From Rostrohypoxylon terebratum (lineage: Eukaryota; Ascomycota; Sordariomycetes; Xylariales; Hypoxylaceae), in assembly GCA_022497145.1 (NCBI GenBank), contig MU385923.1, forward strand, positions 1-64,000: 64,000 nt of DNA, given 5' to 3'. The position numbers and the translations under genes were made by a program. Below are positions 1-10,838 of the stretch, piece by piece. The notes beneath the pieces are model-generated. The model worked only from the letters and a program-made list of their open reading frames with translations, was not told where the DNA came from and did not search any database. Within the stretch, counting starts at the first letter, position 1, and each line of letters begins with the position of its first letter.

Positions 1-768
1 TATAATAAAAAGGCGGTGACCTTGAACGCGAACGCGTCGCGATTGTGCCGTGGTCCACACCTGGTATGTGCACGTAACGGTGGATCGACTTATCGGGGGA
101 TTGTCGCTGTTCCCTACCGAAGAACACGGACGCCATGGGAATGTCCGACTCCATAATACTCTATTATATGCCGCCTCTTACCTATATACTTTGGTTATCT
201 ACTACCATATTAGGTAAGCTTCAGCTCTCAACTCTGCGAGGCTCTAGGATTCGACGTTACATGGATGATCTAACGACCCGTTGCCCTGTCGACAAATCTG
301 CCATATACCTCATCTCAGGCAGACTTTCTTACGTTATCGCCGTAACTAGTAGGTGTCTGCACTCTGGACGCGCGTATGCATTGGACTTTAGGACTAACTT
401 TGGCTTGGCTATGAATTTCTTTTTATTAGAACACATTCTTCTAACTCTTATTGCTCGACTATATTTGCTCAAGAGTATCTTCTGTCGTAAGGTTACAGTT
501 GCGGATTAAAGGGCACGCCTCGCCCCTAGTTTACTCATAGCCTTCCGTAAGCTATATGTCTTGGACGTAAAATGCCTTATCGAAGGGCTTTCCCTTTAGT
601 GCGCGACCCTGCAATGAAAGACTAGGGAGCGTCGGTATATCCGACCTCGGGAAGCTACATATAGAACTGTCTCGGTATGAATAATTTTATAACAGAGCTA
701 GGGATACTACTCATGGATGAGTTGATCGGTTGAATTACGTGTAAGATGACCAGTCCTTTAACGTGATT
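1..768. other. Intergenic, no gene recognised
   Basis: No reading frame here looks like a protein. The open stretch at 135-509 has no recognisable domain. The region may be the 5' flank of the membrane-protein gene that follows. Confidence 0.5.
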
Positions 769-2515
769 ATGTACTCTAACCGTCCTGGGCCAAGAGCCTT
801 TCTTTCATTTCTATCTAAAGACGCTCGTGGTGTAATGACGCGGGCATCAGAACATATACGAAAGACTTGCCAGAAAACATACCAGCTCATCTCAACGCAG
901 TCAACTGAGTCCTACCAACGAGCCAGGTCGTGCATAACATCTGTTCAATGGGGAAAATGGATACACAGGGGGTATTGGGCTGTCTCTATACTCTGGACTT
1001 TAGCGATACTAGGCCTCTTCGCGTTTCTCGGCTTATATGGTGCCCTATCCTATAGGTTCGAGAGTGGAGATTCAGCATGCCGATCCGATGAGACTTTTAA
1101 CCCAGTCATATCCCAATACAACGCTTGGGCAATATCAGGATTCTTTAAGATAAACGTCGGCTTCGGAAACTTATCGTTCACAAAAGCAAAGATCATTGAC
1201 ATATTCTGGGACATAGTAAGATCAAAATCCAGCCCCTCCAGAAACTTAAATGTTCATATCTTCCTCTAGATAGCCGGCCGCGGGGTACAAGCATGTATGG
1301 CGTTTATGTCCTGGCATGCTTTCTCCAAATACGTGACAACATCGATGGAATTTGCGCCCGTTACTTATACAGTCTTTTTCACTGTATTTCTCAGAAGAGA
1401 GCCTTGCTTATACTCGACATTCAGTACAGCACGGTCTTTTATCTCCTGCCGTGGCCTCAGGTCTAAAATCGCTATGGTATTCATGATTTGGAGCATGGTA
1501 TTGATCACGGCATGGCCAACCATTGCCAGTGCCATGACTGGATACAGAACAAATAGGGAATCATTGGTATTTGATTACAAAGGCCATTACATTCCTTTCA
1601 AAGAATTCCAACCTATAGCATACATCATACATGATGGATGGAGAGTGAACCTGACTGGGGACTACATCGTCTCCCTCTTTGGATCTGGAGGAGCTGAAAG
1701 TAAGGTCATAGTATATCTCAATTGATCCATCCACTTGGCTTACCGTGCCGTCAGGGGAACCTATTATCAGTTATTGGGATAACTCTTTCTGGGGAGCTTG
1801 TTCATTCGATCATCTATCGGATACAGGAGTAGATTGTTCTTTGCAGGAAGCTGTGTCTAATTGTTCGTATTTAACTTGATGCCTTGATAGCATTGAAAAC
1901 AACTAATAACTTTATTGGGAACAGATGTATCGACCTATGGATTCTTCGGCCTCGAGCATATTGCGTCATCCTTCGGAGACATTGAGATACCGAGCCCAGT
2001 ATTAAACATATCTGCGTTTTATCTCAATCCCGATGGAGACTTCTACGGATCTAAAGAGTTCGGAAACCTATCAAATGCTGCCTTCGTCTATTCTAATCAG
2101 ACATATCCCTTGACCTACGTGATGAAGAACGCAAGCTGCCAGCCTACTGTAGATGTGAGTACACAATAAGGTATCGCAATCTTCTAACACACTGCTAATC
2201 GAGTCTACATTTACACAGTGCCTTAAATGGGGATTTTCATTTATACAAGCCTTTCTCGCGCTGTTATCTTTGAATATCTGGACGATTGGAACAAGCATTT
2301 TATGGCACGAAGCTCGGTCAAACTTGCGTTTCTTACCCCGAACAGTTATTCCTAAAGGCTGGCAGGCAGTCCTTATATTAGCTAAAAATATGAAAAGAGA
2401 AATAGATCGGGCTGGGCTTGATGTTAATTCTTTAACGGAGGACCAGCTTACGGACGAGATAAATACGCGGTTTAGGGTGGGGTTCCGTATGTCTTCGTTG
2501 AAACACCATCTATAA
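769..2515 (+). CDS. Fungal multi-pass membrane protein, function unknown
   Basis: Five-exon model: 769-1215, 1270-1699, 1755-1862, 1925-2154, 2219-2515, about 503 aa. All junctions are GT-AG and the frame stays open; the third intron needs donor GTTCGT at 1863, because the nearby GTATTT at 1867 breaks the frame. At least four hydrophobic segments are visible: after WAVSILWTLAILGLF, around HAFSKYVTTSMEFAP, at IAMVFMIWSMV, and in the last exon at GFSFIQAFLALLSLNIW. Long soluble loops separate them, and the C-terminal tail is hydrophilic. The pattern resembles a family of uncharacterised integral membrane proteins common in filamentous ascomycetes; that is recall, not a search. The ATG at 769 is the first in frame (the frame opens with GTG at 763), so a further upstream exon is not excluded. 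The gene is convergent with the GMC oxidoreductase, with about 120 bp between the stops. Confidence 0.7.
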
Positions 2516-2639
2516 AAATCACCCACCAGCAAGATAATTTCAGGATAAATAAATTTCGGTACCTAGGTATTCAATGTGTGATATTTTCCGCCAGAGTCAC
2601 TTGAGAAGTATTTGGCCAATATCCTATCATAGATATCCT

Positions 2640-4817
2640 CTAATCCGCACCAATCACATTCAGAGGCTCGAGCGCCGATATCTTTTTAGCAGCATGTTCG
2701 GCCGCTGTGACTATCATCGCAGAAGGATTTCCGGTCATCATCCCGGGGAAGATGGAAGCATCGACCACGAAGAGGTTATCCATTCCATAAACTTTGGTAT
2801 TCGTGTCAACGACGGATGTCCCATTAGCAATTCGACCGTCATCTAACCCCATCTTTGCAGTTCCGACCCAGTGGTTTGAGCACCGTGTTGCCGGAACCGC
2901 AGGAATCTTTTCAAAAACTTGGTTAGTCATCTAGGGATTCGATTTTCGTCTCCGTGGAAAGGGTGTTTTTGTGTGGTCCGTGCGCATAAAAGGGGTATGG
3001 AAAAGAGACGAATGTTCAAATGTTCAAATTACACTTACCGAGTCCACAAATTGCGTTGAAGTTTGATTGGAGGCGGGTCGAACCCAGGTTAGATTTGATA
3101 TGGGCTGGAAATATTTGCGAACTCTCTCTAGTCCCTCGATAACCGCCGCTTTATCGTCGGCTTCACGGAGGTAAGGAGGCACAGACACGCGGGTGTTAAG
3201 CTGAGGGGTAATCACCATCCGTCCTCGCGATGTAGAGCCGGTTCCAAGGTATTGGGTTATAGTCATAGAAGCTAAAAATGTGTTTAGCTCAGAGTTCAAA
3301 ACCAGGTCCATTACACGCGCTGACTTACTATTCAAGGATCCCTCTACCCGCGCTTGCCAGTGCAAATGTCGGTCGATGCCATCGGCGCCAGGAATTATTT
3401 CCCAGAACTTCAAAATCAGTCACATATTACCCATGGATACATTTCTCTTCGAATTACTCACTATAGGGCCTAGATTAGGTGCCGCTTGAGCGAGGATTCC
3501 AGTCCGGTTCTCTATGGCCGAGTCAATATCAAATCCCCCTAAAAGAATGGCGTCCATCTTACGCAAGTATATCTCTGTATCGCTCAATATCGGCTTACTG
3601 TACGCTGCATAGAAATCATAGAAGACGACATCGGGATGCGCAATTTCGATGTCAGTCTAACACATGAAAAAGTTAGCAGAGCCTATAAACCATGAGGATG
3701 GTAAGTACTTACGCCGACATGATCTATCAGGTTATATCCCACCGGTAGATCAATCCAAGAATCCTCAGAAATCATCGTCGGCGCATCTGATGTCGAGTTC
3801 TTCACGACGTTCAACTGATCCTTCGGGCCAATTCCACCTATTATTGCTTAGTCAGCCACCCTCAAACGCCACCATCAAAGAGAGGATAAAGGAGGTAGAT
3901 GTTCGAATAATCGTACTTCTAAAAAGTAGTTTGGCCGTCCCAAATGATCCAGCGCTCAAAATAACTCGTCCGGTCCCCGGCGTAACTGAAACCACACCAG
4001 CATGCCCGGCAGCATTCTTCGTGCACTCGATCTCCACTCCCGTCGCCTTACCCCCTTCTCTAATGACCCTCCTCGCCGTAGTATTCATCCAAAGCGTGAA
4101 ACCCTCCCGTTTACTCGCGTCCAGTAAGTACGTAGCCAACGGCCCGCCCCTCTCCCCGTTCGAAAACATATGAGTACTATGTCCAAAAGTGCGATCTTTC
4201 CGATCCGGGTGCTCGTTCGGAACGATGTAGCTCCAACCGCTGGCATTCAGACCGCTGGTCAACGCGTTGAAGCCTTGCTGGAGGTACAGCTTGCCGTCCA
4301 TACTTGGGTGCGTGGTACCGGGTATTCGATCGAAGACGCGGGCGGTGGCTTCCGCCACGTCAGTGCTGCGCCAGCCGAGGGGCCAGCTATGGTCCCAATC
4401 GTCGGGGTGAGGTTTCCACCATAACCCGGAGTTGACTGCGACACCGCCACCGAGGACGCATCCGGCCATTTGGTCAACGTCTGCGCACACGACGCCGCTT
4501 GGGTTATGCCAAATTTCGTTGGCGAGCCCAGGTACGTCGAAGCGTGTTAGCGTCGCGTTAGAAAGCCACTGCGGCTTCATGGTACCACCCCATAGCCCTG
4601 TTGATGGTGGCCCTTTCTCTAGAAGTAGTACCGTATGACCGGCTTCTGAAAGCCTATCTGCGAGGGGTATGCCACCGGCTCCGGAACCCACGATGATGTA
4701 GTCCCATGTCTGGTGGGAAGTAATATTGGAACAAACCGGCGGTTCCAACTTAATATTAGCTTTGGCCGCGCATGGTTGCAGTACTAGTATCAGAGTTAGA
4801 GTAGTGGTAAATCTCAT
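2640..4817 (-). CDS. Secreted GMC oxidoreductase, cellobiose-dehydrogenase flavodomain type
   Basis: FAD-dependent GMC (AA3-type) oxidoreductase. Model on the minus strand: 4817-3917, 3837-3713, 3656-3462, 3407-3039, 2930-2640; it closes exactly in frame at 626 aa. ATG 4817 is chosen because it begins a clear signal peptide (MRFTTTLTLILVLQPCAAKA); the frame upstream opens only with GTG. The ADP-binding motif is VGSGAGGIPLADRLSEAG at about residues 42-60. A second GMC signature is GGGVAVNSGLWWKPHPDDWD, closely like the flavodomain of cellobiose dehydrogenase. SGIGPKDQLNVV bridges exons 1 and 2. The C-terminal active site has His in NHWVGTAKMG and Asn in TGNPSAMIV, the usual His/Asn pair, so it looks catalytically intact. 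There is no N-terminal cytochrome b domain and no cellulose-binding module. It probably oxidises an oligosaccharide or similar sugar outside the cell; the substrate is inferred. Confidence 0.85.
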
Positions 4818-5692
4818 TGTTGACACTTAAACGCAGGCTTACAAAGTAACACCGCCGTTACTGCGGCGCTCACGTATAGGTTTCCATACATATCCGCAAA
4901 GCTCGATCTCGCGTGACTTGGTCTTCGAAGGGCGGGTGATCTCGGATTTTAGGAGAGATTGCTTGCCTTTTATGAGTACGGCGAGGAGAACCTTTACCGG
5001 ACACCGCATCTACGTATAAGCGCGCCACCACTGCCAAGAACAACGCGGATATGCCTAAGTCTCTCGCATGGTGAAGCGCCGCTTCAAAGTAATATGGCCT
5101 ATGTATTGGTGTAACTAGCGCGTCTAAATATGCAACTGTCTCATAGAGTAGCGATCTGCAATACTCCTTCATTTACTCGCAATTAACCGGACGCATGGCC
5201 ATTAGAAGCCTCATGGGACAAAGCTCGCGTACTTAGCCGCGAAATGAAAAATCTGGGGTAAGGCATGTACATGAGGCTGGCCCGGGTTTCTGGAAGCTCG
5301 TTTATGGCCAGGAACGTAAGTACCGAAAGAACAAGTAAGTGGTTATGATGTGTCAGTTCATCAGGGCGCGGCGAATGTGACCCTCGTGAAGCTTCGGGCT
5401 TACGGTGATACTGAAAGAAGGAATTTCTGGAAATTATGGCAGGCTTCCGGTCAACTAATTGAGTTAGTTAGGTCCAAAGATGACGTTTAAGTTTTAGTAA
5501 AATAAATTGTTATGGTAGGTATGAAAAGGGGCTAGATGAAGCTTGAGGATGTAATCATCCATATCACCTGAACAATCTTCCATAACCGGTAGCCAAGAAC
5601 ACTGCCCTTTATCAGGACAAGATTCTAAGATACGGGGCTTTTTAGTGTCTATCCAGTCAAGCGGACGGCCTGCCCTCTCAGAATACCTAACC
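4818..5692. other. Intergenic upstream of the GMC gene
   Basis: Divided by a weak 100-codon minus-strand frame at 4870-5172 that has no recognisable motif and no clear splice partners. I see no supported gene here. The first 100 bases should hold the GMC oxidoreductase promoter. Confidence 0.4.
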
Positions 5693-6077
5693 TTACAAAA
5701 TCATAGCCCCAGCACCTGCGGTGTCTTTAAGTCTCTCAGTGCCGCCGCGGCCACCACTCCCACTCCCACCCCCAGACTTTTTTGAGCCACCGGTGCTACT
5801 TTTTTTGATCTTCAATAATATTTTAGCAAACAAAGTAACGTAGTTCCAGAGTATTCAACGGCCAGATACTTACTCGAGGCTCTGACTAGGTATTCCAAAG
5901 TTCGATATTAGCAGAAGTAACATCTAGGCGTTGTATTATGTAATCACTTACCATCACACCAGGCGCCTCAAAAATGCCACTGGCAAGATCAACGTTTGGC
6001 AGAGCATCGATGCTGCCAAGATCAAACCCTCTTGAACCTTTCCCAGTCTTGAGATCTTTCTGCCCTGAAGGTGCCAT
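5693..6077 (-). CDS. Small glycine-rich protein, unknown function (80 aa)
   Basis: Two-exon model: 6077-5952 and 5809-5693, joined in phase 0 by a 142-nt intron with donor GTAAGT and acceptor TTGAAG. Exon 1 encodes MAPSGQKDLKTGKGSRGFD followed by GSIDALPNVDLASGIFEAP. Exon 2 encodes a basic, Ser/Gly-rich stretch (SGGGSGSGGRGG) followed by TERLKDTAGAGAMIL and the stop. There is no signal peptide or membrane segment. The hydrophilic composition and consistent splicing make it look like a real small gene, but I do not recognise the family. An alternative three-exon model is possible, using acceptor CCTAG near 5924 and a second GTAAGT donor near 5872; it would read exon 2 in another open frame ending near 5700 with a hydrophobic, less protein-like tail. 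I prefer the two-exon version. Confidence 0.5.
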
Positions 6078-6540
6078 GGTTGTTTTTGGGAGATATATGT
6101 TGATACTTTAATCAGGCAGTGCAGGATTTCGCTCTCTGGTATCGGCGAGGAGGGTACACATTTGATCGCATAGGACCATATGGCATAGGTTCCAAGGTTG
6201 ATATTTTACCTCAGTGGTACCTAATATACCAATTATATTGTGGCGATCATACGTCATTGATTAACGAAGCTCCGTTTATTAGACTTTGGATGCAATATGT
6301 CGATGTCATGCTGTTCGTGAATTTTTACGTCACATATACGTGATGCGTGGTGCGTGGTGCGACTCCTTTACTGCGATTAGTCATCAACTCCAACTTTTGT
6401 CTTCACGTGGAATCGGAATCGGGAACTTGGACGCCTCGTGAGATACACGACTGACGCATAGATTCGTGCAAATCAAGATAAGAAGCGTTACGTCTCATAT
6501 TAAGTTCCCCTATGCCCATCATTCATTTCCTCTTTTGAGA
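6078..6540. other. Intergenic
   Basis: Nothing recognisable. Contains a short direct repeat of GCGTGGT near 6344-6359. Probably holds the promoter of the small minus-strand gene. Confidence 0.4.
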
Positions 6541-7012
6541 CGAAACAAGCGTGAGGGCACCCGTGGAATTGCGCAAGAGTCTTGATCAGCTAGGTACTAT
6601 AGATCCTGAGGAGTCGCTCGCAAAGATCCCCAATGTAGAGCATCTAGACCCACTTGCTGTCGAAGCTATCAAGGTCTCCCCTAATAACAAGATTGTGATA
6701 TGGAAGTCTTGTACGCGCAACACTCGACCGAAGTGACATTCAGAGGGTGTTCATGTTGTTCAAGTCGGCGATAGTGCGCACAGTTATATTTCCACGTCCA
6801 CGAACGGTGCCACGATGGCTCGGAGGAGATGCGATTTCGTTGGCCGAATGCCTAAGACATGGTGGCAAAAAGGATGTTGCCCTATCTATCAAGGTTCATC
6901 AGTTGCGAAGGTGAGTGCGTATAACTCTGTTATATTGAGCAAAAGCTGACGAATTGAAAGGCATCAACGTACGCCACTTATCCAGCACTTGGGGCCATTA
7001 AACAGAGCTACT
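6541..7012 (+). pseudogene. Remnant of a FAD-dependent monooxygenase (3' part only)
   Basis: The translated sequence resembles the C-terminal half of aromatic-ring or salicylate-type FAD monooxygenases. VELRKSLDQLGTIDPEESL is followed by a TGA at about 6735, where the family would have coding sequence. The same frame then reads VVQVGDSAHSYISTSTNGAT, which holds the conserved GDSAH flavin-binding motif. A one-base frame slip near 6818 leads into GDAISLAECLRHGG and ALSIKVHQLRR. A GTGAGT intron (about 6910-6960) joins on to RTPLIQHLGPLNRAT and a TAG. The N-terminal FAD-binding GxGxxG region is absent upstream. So at least one nonsense change, one frameshift and a 5' truncation are present. It was probably once a longer gene in this accessory stretch. 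Confidence 0.65.
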
Positions 7013-7626
7013 TAGCGTCAGGATAAAGCTGACAATATCAAGAATTTCCGTAGGCTAGTGCTTCAGGGAAAATGAATGTGAGGACACAATTCTGAACGGT
7101 ACGTGGTTGGGAACTTCCGTAAGGCGCGCGAGCATATCAAGACCGGCGCTTTGTTGGAGAACCAACCTTCCCCTCAGACACAAGCCTGAAACCTGGCCAC
7201 TTGAAGGGGAAGCTTAAAATGGAAAGGCGGGCATCGTCCTCGGCCCGAGTTATAATGGCGATTGGGGTGTTTGTCAAGGGTATCGTGCCCTGAACGACTT
7301 CGAAATTTGGAGATTTGTGCTCGAATAAGATAGATTGTTCCCTCTCTCCCCTCATCCTATAGAAAATAGAGGAGGAATTATCGGAACATCAATTTACCGT
7401 TTTCTAGTTGCCATCGTCGAAGAGCAGGTCATCACAACAAAACGAGGCTGCGCTAGGTAAATTGCCTATGATGGCTTGATTCTGCGATCTGGTGTAAGCA
7501 ATTAGGTAGGTGGCGGTTTATAAGCCCCGCTATCTCATCGAATGAAGAAATCATTCGTCTGACTTCCTTCATTTTTCATACGGAATTTTATCCTGACTAT
7601 TTTCTAGCCTGGAATGCTTTGCGAAG
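7013..7626. other. Intergenic, promoter side of the MFS gene
   Basis: No coding sequence recognised between the monooxygenase remnant and the MFS start at 7627. Confidence 0.4.
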
Positions 7627-9368
7627 ATGGTAGCAGAAAAAAAGGATAATGAGTGTATCGCTGCGATCTCGTATGATGATAAGATGGGATCATCCGGCGA
7701 GGAAGACAACTCGTATGTGCATCTAGATGCGCACGGTTTAGCACTGGTTCCTCAGCCGAGCAAGTTTCGTGATGATCCTCTGGTACGTCGAGATGCCTAC
7801 ATTGTATGACGGTGCACTTAGGGAGGCGCTGACTAATCACCATAGAATTGGCCGACATGGTTGAAGTGGTTGGTTCTCCTCCAGGTGTCTTTCCTGGCTT
7901 TCCTCGGTCCTTTCAACTCGGCCGTTGTAAACCCGGCGTTAGTCCCTCTTGCGGCTCTTTTCAAGGTCCCGGTCGGGTCCGCACCGCTACAGAGCACAAC
8001 TTCTATCATAGCGGTCGGTATAGCGCCGTTATTCTTCACGCCATTGGCTAATGTATATGGGCGACGGCCTATCTATCTGCTATCGACCCTCGTTGGTATT
8101 GCCGCTACTGTTGGGTCGGGTGCAGCGACCACCTGGGCAGGGATGATCATCGGCCGTGTCTTCAGCGGCATTGGTACGGGGGCTGGGATGGCCCTCGGTG
8201 CAGCAACTGTCAATGATATGTTTTTTTTGCACGAAGTGAGTACCGGTGCCCATAAGAGAACAACTCGAGGCGTAATACAACCGAGCTAATGAGAATGTCC
8301 AGCGAGGAACCAAGATGGGCATTTGGACTGTGTTCTCCGGTAATGGTGCCCATGTAGGCGCCGTTTTTGGAGGCTATCTCGCACAAAAGGCCGGAGTTCG
8401 TTGGTGCTACTATCTCCCTGCCATAGTCAACTCTGCGACTTTCATAGTCATGGTTTTTGCGTTACCAGAGACCCTATTCTCACGATCCGGGGAGAATCTT
8501 TCCGGGCACAACGAACGCACCTATCTGCAGATGCTTTTTAACTTTAAGCGAAATGCGTTGCCCGATAGGGGTGTGCATTTGAGGGATTTCTTTCGGCCAT
8601 TGGAGATGCTCAAGTATCCCTCCGTCTCGCTAACACTCATCTACTATGTTGTCTCGATCAGCTTCTCGTCCGTCCTGCCAGCTGTTACGGTGGCAATTCT
8701 TTTCACAAACACCTATCACTTTCAAAGTGGCACGATTGGTCTGATGCTCGGTCTTCCTCTTCTCATCGGGTCTATGCTCGGTGAGATTATGTCGGGGCCA
8801 TTGTCGGACTGGGTGATGCACAGGTATGCTGAACGCCACGGTGGTACGAGAAAAGCAGAAGCACGCCTCCCTGTCTCGTTGGGAAGTGTGGTTCTCTGCC
8901 CCGCTGGTATCATCATCTATGGCGTTTGTCTTCAGCGGGAGACCCATTGGATGGGACCCGTGATGGGTATGGCTATTGCCAGCTTTGGGGCGCAATTAGT
9001 GACTACCGTGAGCTATACATACTGTAGTGACTGTTACAAGCCACAGTCGGCCGAGGTCGGCAGCCTCTACAACTTTGGACGCCAAACATTTGCATTCCCA
9101 ATAGGTTTTTATGCGTGAGTGCCCAGGTATTTTGGTTTGTTTTGACTTATTTCCGGGGGTTCAGTTATGTTCGAATTCTCAGAATGATCTATGCTGATTT
9201 TTGAAACATTTCAGATTACCCTTCGCAAATCGTATCGGAGTCCAGTGGGCTTGGATAACGCTGGGACTGATTATAGCTTTAACCTCGCTCAGTATCATTG
9301 TCCTGTTGTTTAAGGGAGAACAGTGGAGAAAGAGACTAGGAGAGCCACAGTTTCATAAGGACATTTAA
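7627..9368 (+). CDS. MFS transporter, drug:H+ antiporter type
   Basis: Major facilitator superfamily exporter in the plasma membrane. Model: 7627-7782, 7846-8235, 8303-9114, 9215-9368, giving 503 aa with all junctions GT-AG and in frame. A hydrophilic N-terminal tail of about 50 aa precedes the first membrane segment (WLVLLQVSFLAFLGPFNSAVV). The loop 2-3 signature is NVYGRRPIYLLSTLVG. Motif-C-like glycines lie in GRVFSGIGTGAGMALGAATV, and SGNGAHVGAVFGGYLA follows. A long central loop (about residues 235-275) separates the two six-helix halves, and the protein ends in a basic tail after WITLGLIIALTSLSIIVLL. This layout is typical of fungal DHA1-like multidrug or metabolite exporters. The substrate cannot be read from the sequence. 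The neighbouring monooxygenase remnant could point to a decayed metabolic locus, but that is inference. Confidence 0.85.
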
Positions 9369-9681
9369 GTACTAGGTCGTATTTGTCAGAGAGTAGCATG
9401 CCCCTGAAAGAGCCAGAGAAGCTATCTGGAGCTGGTATCTGAAACAGTAGGTAGCTTTTATGAGATGTATGAAATTGAAATAAAATAAATCAAAAGTCTA
9501 TGTGACGGAAGTTTGTCTTTGTAGCAGCCCTGGAATAGCCTTAGCACAGCGCTGAAAGCTAAAAAGACCGCTAAAAGTAAACGGCGCACCCTGATTGGCC
9601 CCAAAAATCTCCGACGGAAAGCGCCGAGCCAGTAAAAAGGACCCGCATCCAAAACCTCCAAAAAATTCACAATTCGAGAAA

Positions 9682-9705
9682 AGCTTCAGCTTCAGCTTCA
9701 GCTTC
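9682..9705 (+). repeat. Hexanucleotide microsatellite (AGCTTC)x4
   Basis: Four perfect tandem copies of AGCTTC, ending 47 bases upstream of the bL9m start codon, presumably in the 5' leader. Confidence 0.9.
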
Positions 9706-9752
9706 AATCACAGCCCGAGCCGGGTACACTCTGCCGACCAATTCCCCTCACA

Positions 9753-10838
9753 ATGTCCACGATGGCACCTGTTCGCCTCGCGGGACCGCCGACATGCCTC
9801 TCCTGCCTGCGCCGGCTAGCCCAGCCCTCCCCGTCGACCTTTTCCTTGCGACCCCTCGCGCAGCAGCAGACCCGCGGGGCCAAAATGGCAAAAGCCGAGC
9901 AGGAAGACGTACAAGGTATCCCCGTGCGACTTCTCTGCGACATGCCTGGGTTCGGACCTCAAGGTATTCCCTCTCCTTCCTTCCTTCCTTCCCCTCCCTC
10001 CTCCCTTCCTCGAGGGCAGGGCAACAATAGAGGAAGACAGGCGCTAACGGACCCCGCGCGACAGAGGCCATAATCCGCGTGAAACGCGGCCGCATGCGCA
10101 ACAAGTTGTTCCCCAAGGGCCAAGCCGAGTACATGACGGAGAAGCGGTTCCGGGAGCTCGGGCTGAACGAATCCGCCATCGGCACCCGCGACCGCACGTA
10201 CGGAGCGCCCAAGATCGTCGAGGAGCATTCGGAGCAGGAGCGGTCCCCGAAGGGGACGACAGAGAAGAAGAGCCCGCCGAAGGAGACCCTGGTCTTGAGT
10301 GTGAGCTTGCCCCTGCCCCTACTCGTCCACTTTCGGTTCAGGTTTCGTGTTTGAGGGGATCGTATGCTAACACAGCACCAAATAGCCCAATGAATCTCTC
10401 ACCCTCATACAAACGTACATCCCCGGCACCCTAACCTTCACGCGCAAGCCCATTCTTGTTACAGCGCCAGTCCAAGCCGAACCCGCGCCCGAGCCCGCGC
10501 CAGTGCGCTCTCCCTCGCTCGCGCGACACGCCGTGACCTCGGTTCCGTCTCCGGCACCGGCACCGGCACCCAAGGCCGAGCCCTCGGTACCGACCCAGAC
10601 CTCCATCTTCGGATCCGTGTCTGCCCACGACATCCTGGTCATCATCAAGGAGAAGCTTATAGAGTCCGATCCGGAAAAGGGAGCACGTATCGCGCTCGAT
10701 GAGAGCGGCATTACGATTGTGGGCTTAGGGGAGGGCGAGGACAGGATCAAGCATCTTGGTACATTCAAGGTTTCGATCTTGGTAGCGGCAGACTTGCGGC
10801 CTTTCGACCTCGATGTTGAGGTTGTGGCTGAGGAGTAA
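9753..10838 (+). CDS. Mitochondrial large-subunit ribosomal protein bL9m
   Basis: Component of the mitochondrial 54S ribosomal subunit (yeast counterpart MRPL50). Model: 9753-9963, 10065-10300, 10386-10838, giving 299 aa, all in frame. The N-terminus MSTMAPVRLAGPPTCLSCLRR is basic and lacks acidic residues, as in a mitochondrial presequence. The L9 N-terminal domain follows: VRLLCDMPGFG, then IIRVKRGRMRNKLFPKGQAEY across the first junction, matching the conserved VxxGYxRNxLxPxGxA region of bacterial L9. A Pro/Ala-rich linker (APVRSPSLARHAV and PAPAPAPKAEPS) precedes a C-terminal domain containing SAHDILVIIKEKLIE and a hydrophobic strand, FKVSILVAADLRPFDLDVEV. Intron 1 carries a long CCTT/CCTC pyrimidine tract at about 9973-10012. 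The gene is convergent with ATG11. Confidence 0.85.

Noticed and set aside
135..509. 124-codon plus-strand frame near the left edge
   Set aside because: No domain, no splice partner and irregular composition; it looks like a chance frame.
1867..1924. GTATTT...AACAG as the third intron of the first membrane-protein gene
   Set aside because: It has a good donor and branch site but breaks the frame before TYGFFGLEH; donor GTTCGT at 1863 with the same acceptor keeps the frame, so the gene is not called broken.
3068..3085. GGGTCGAACCC resembling a tRNA T-arm
   Set aside because: Lies inside a coding exon of the GMC gene and no cloverleaf can be drawn around it.
4870..5172. 100-codon minus-strand frame upstream of the GMC gene
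   Set aside because: Some protein-like segments, but no recognisable motif, no partner exons and no supported start; not enough to call.
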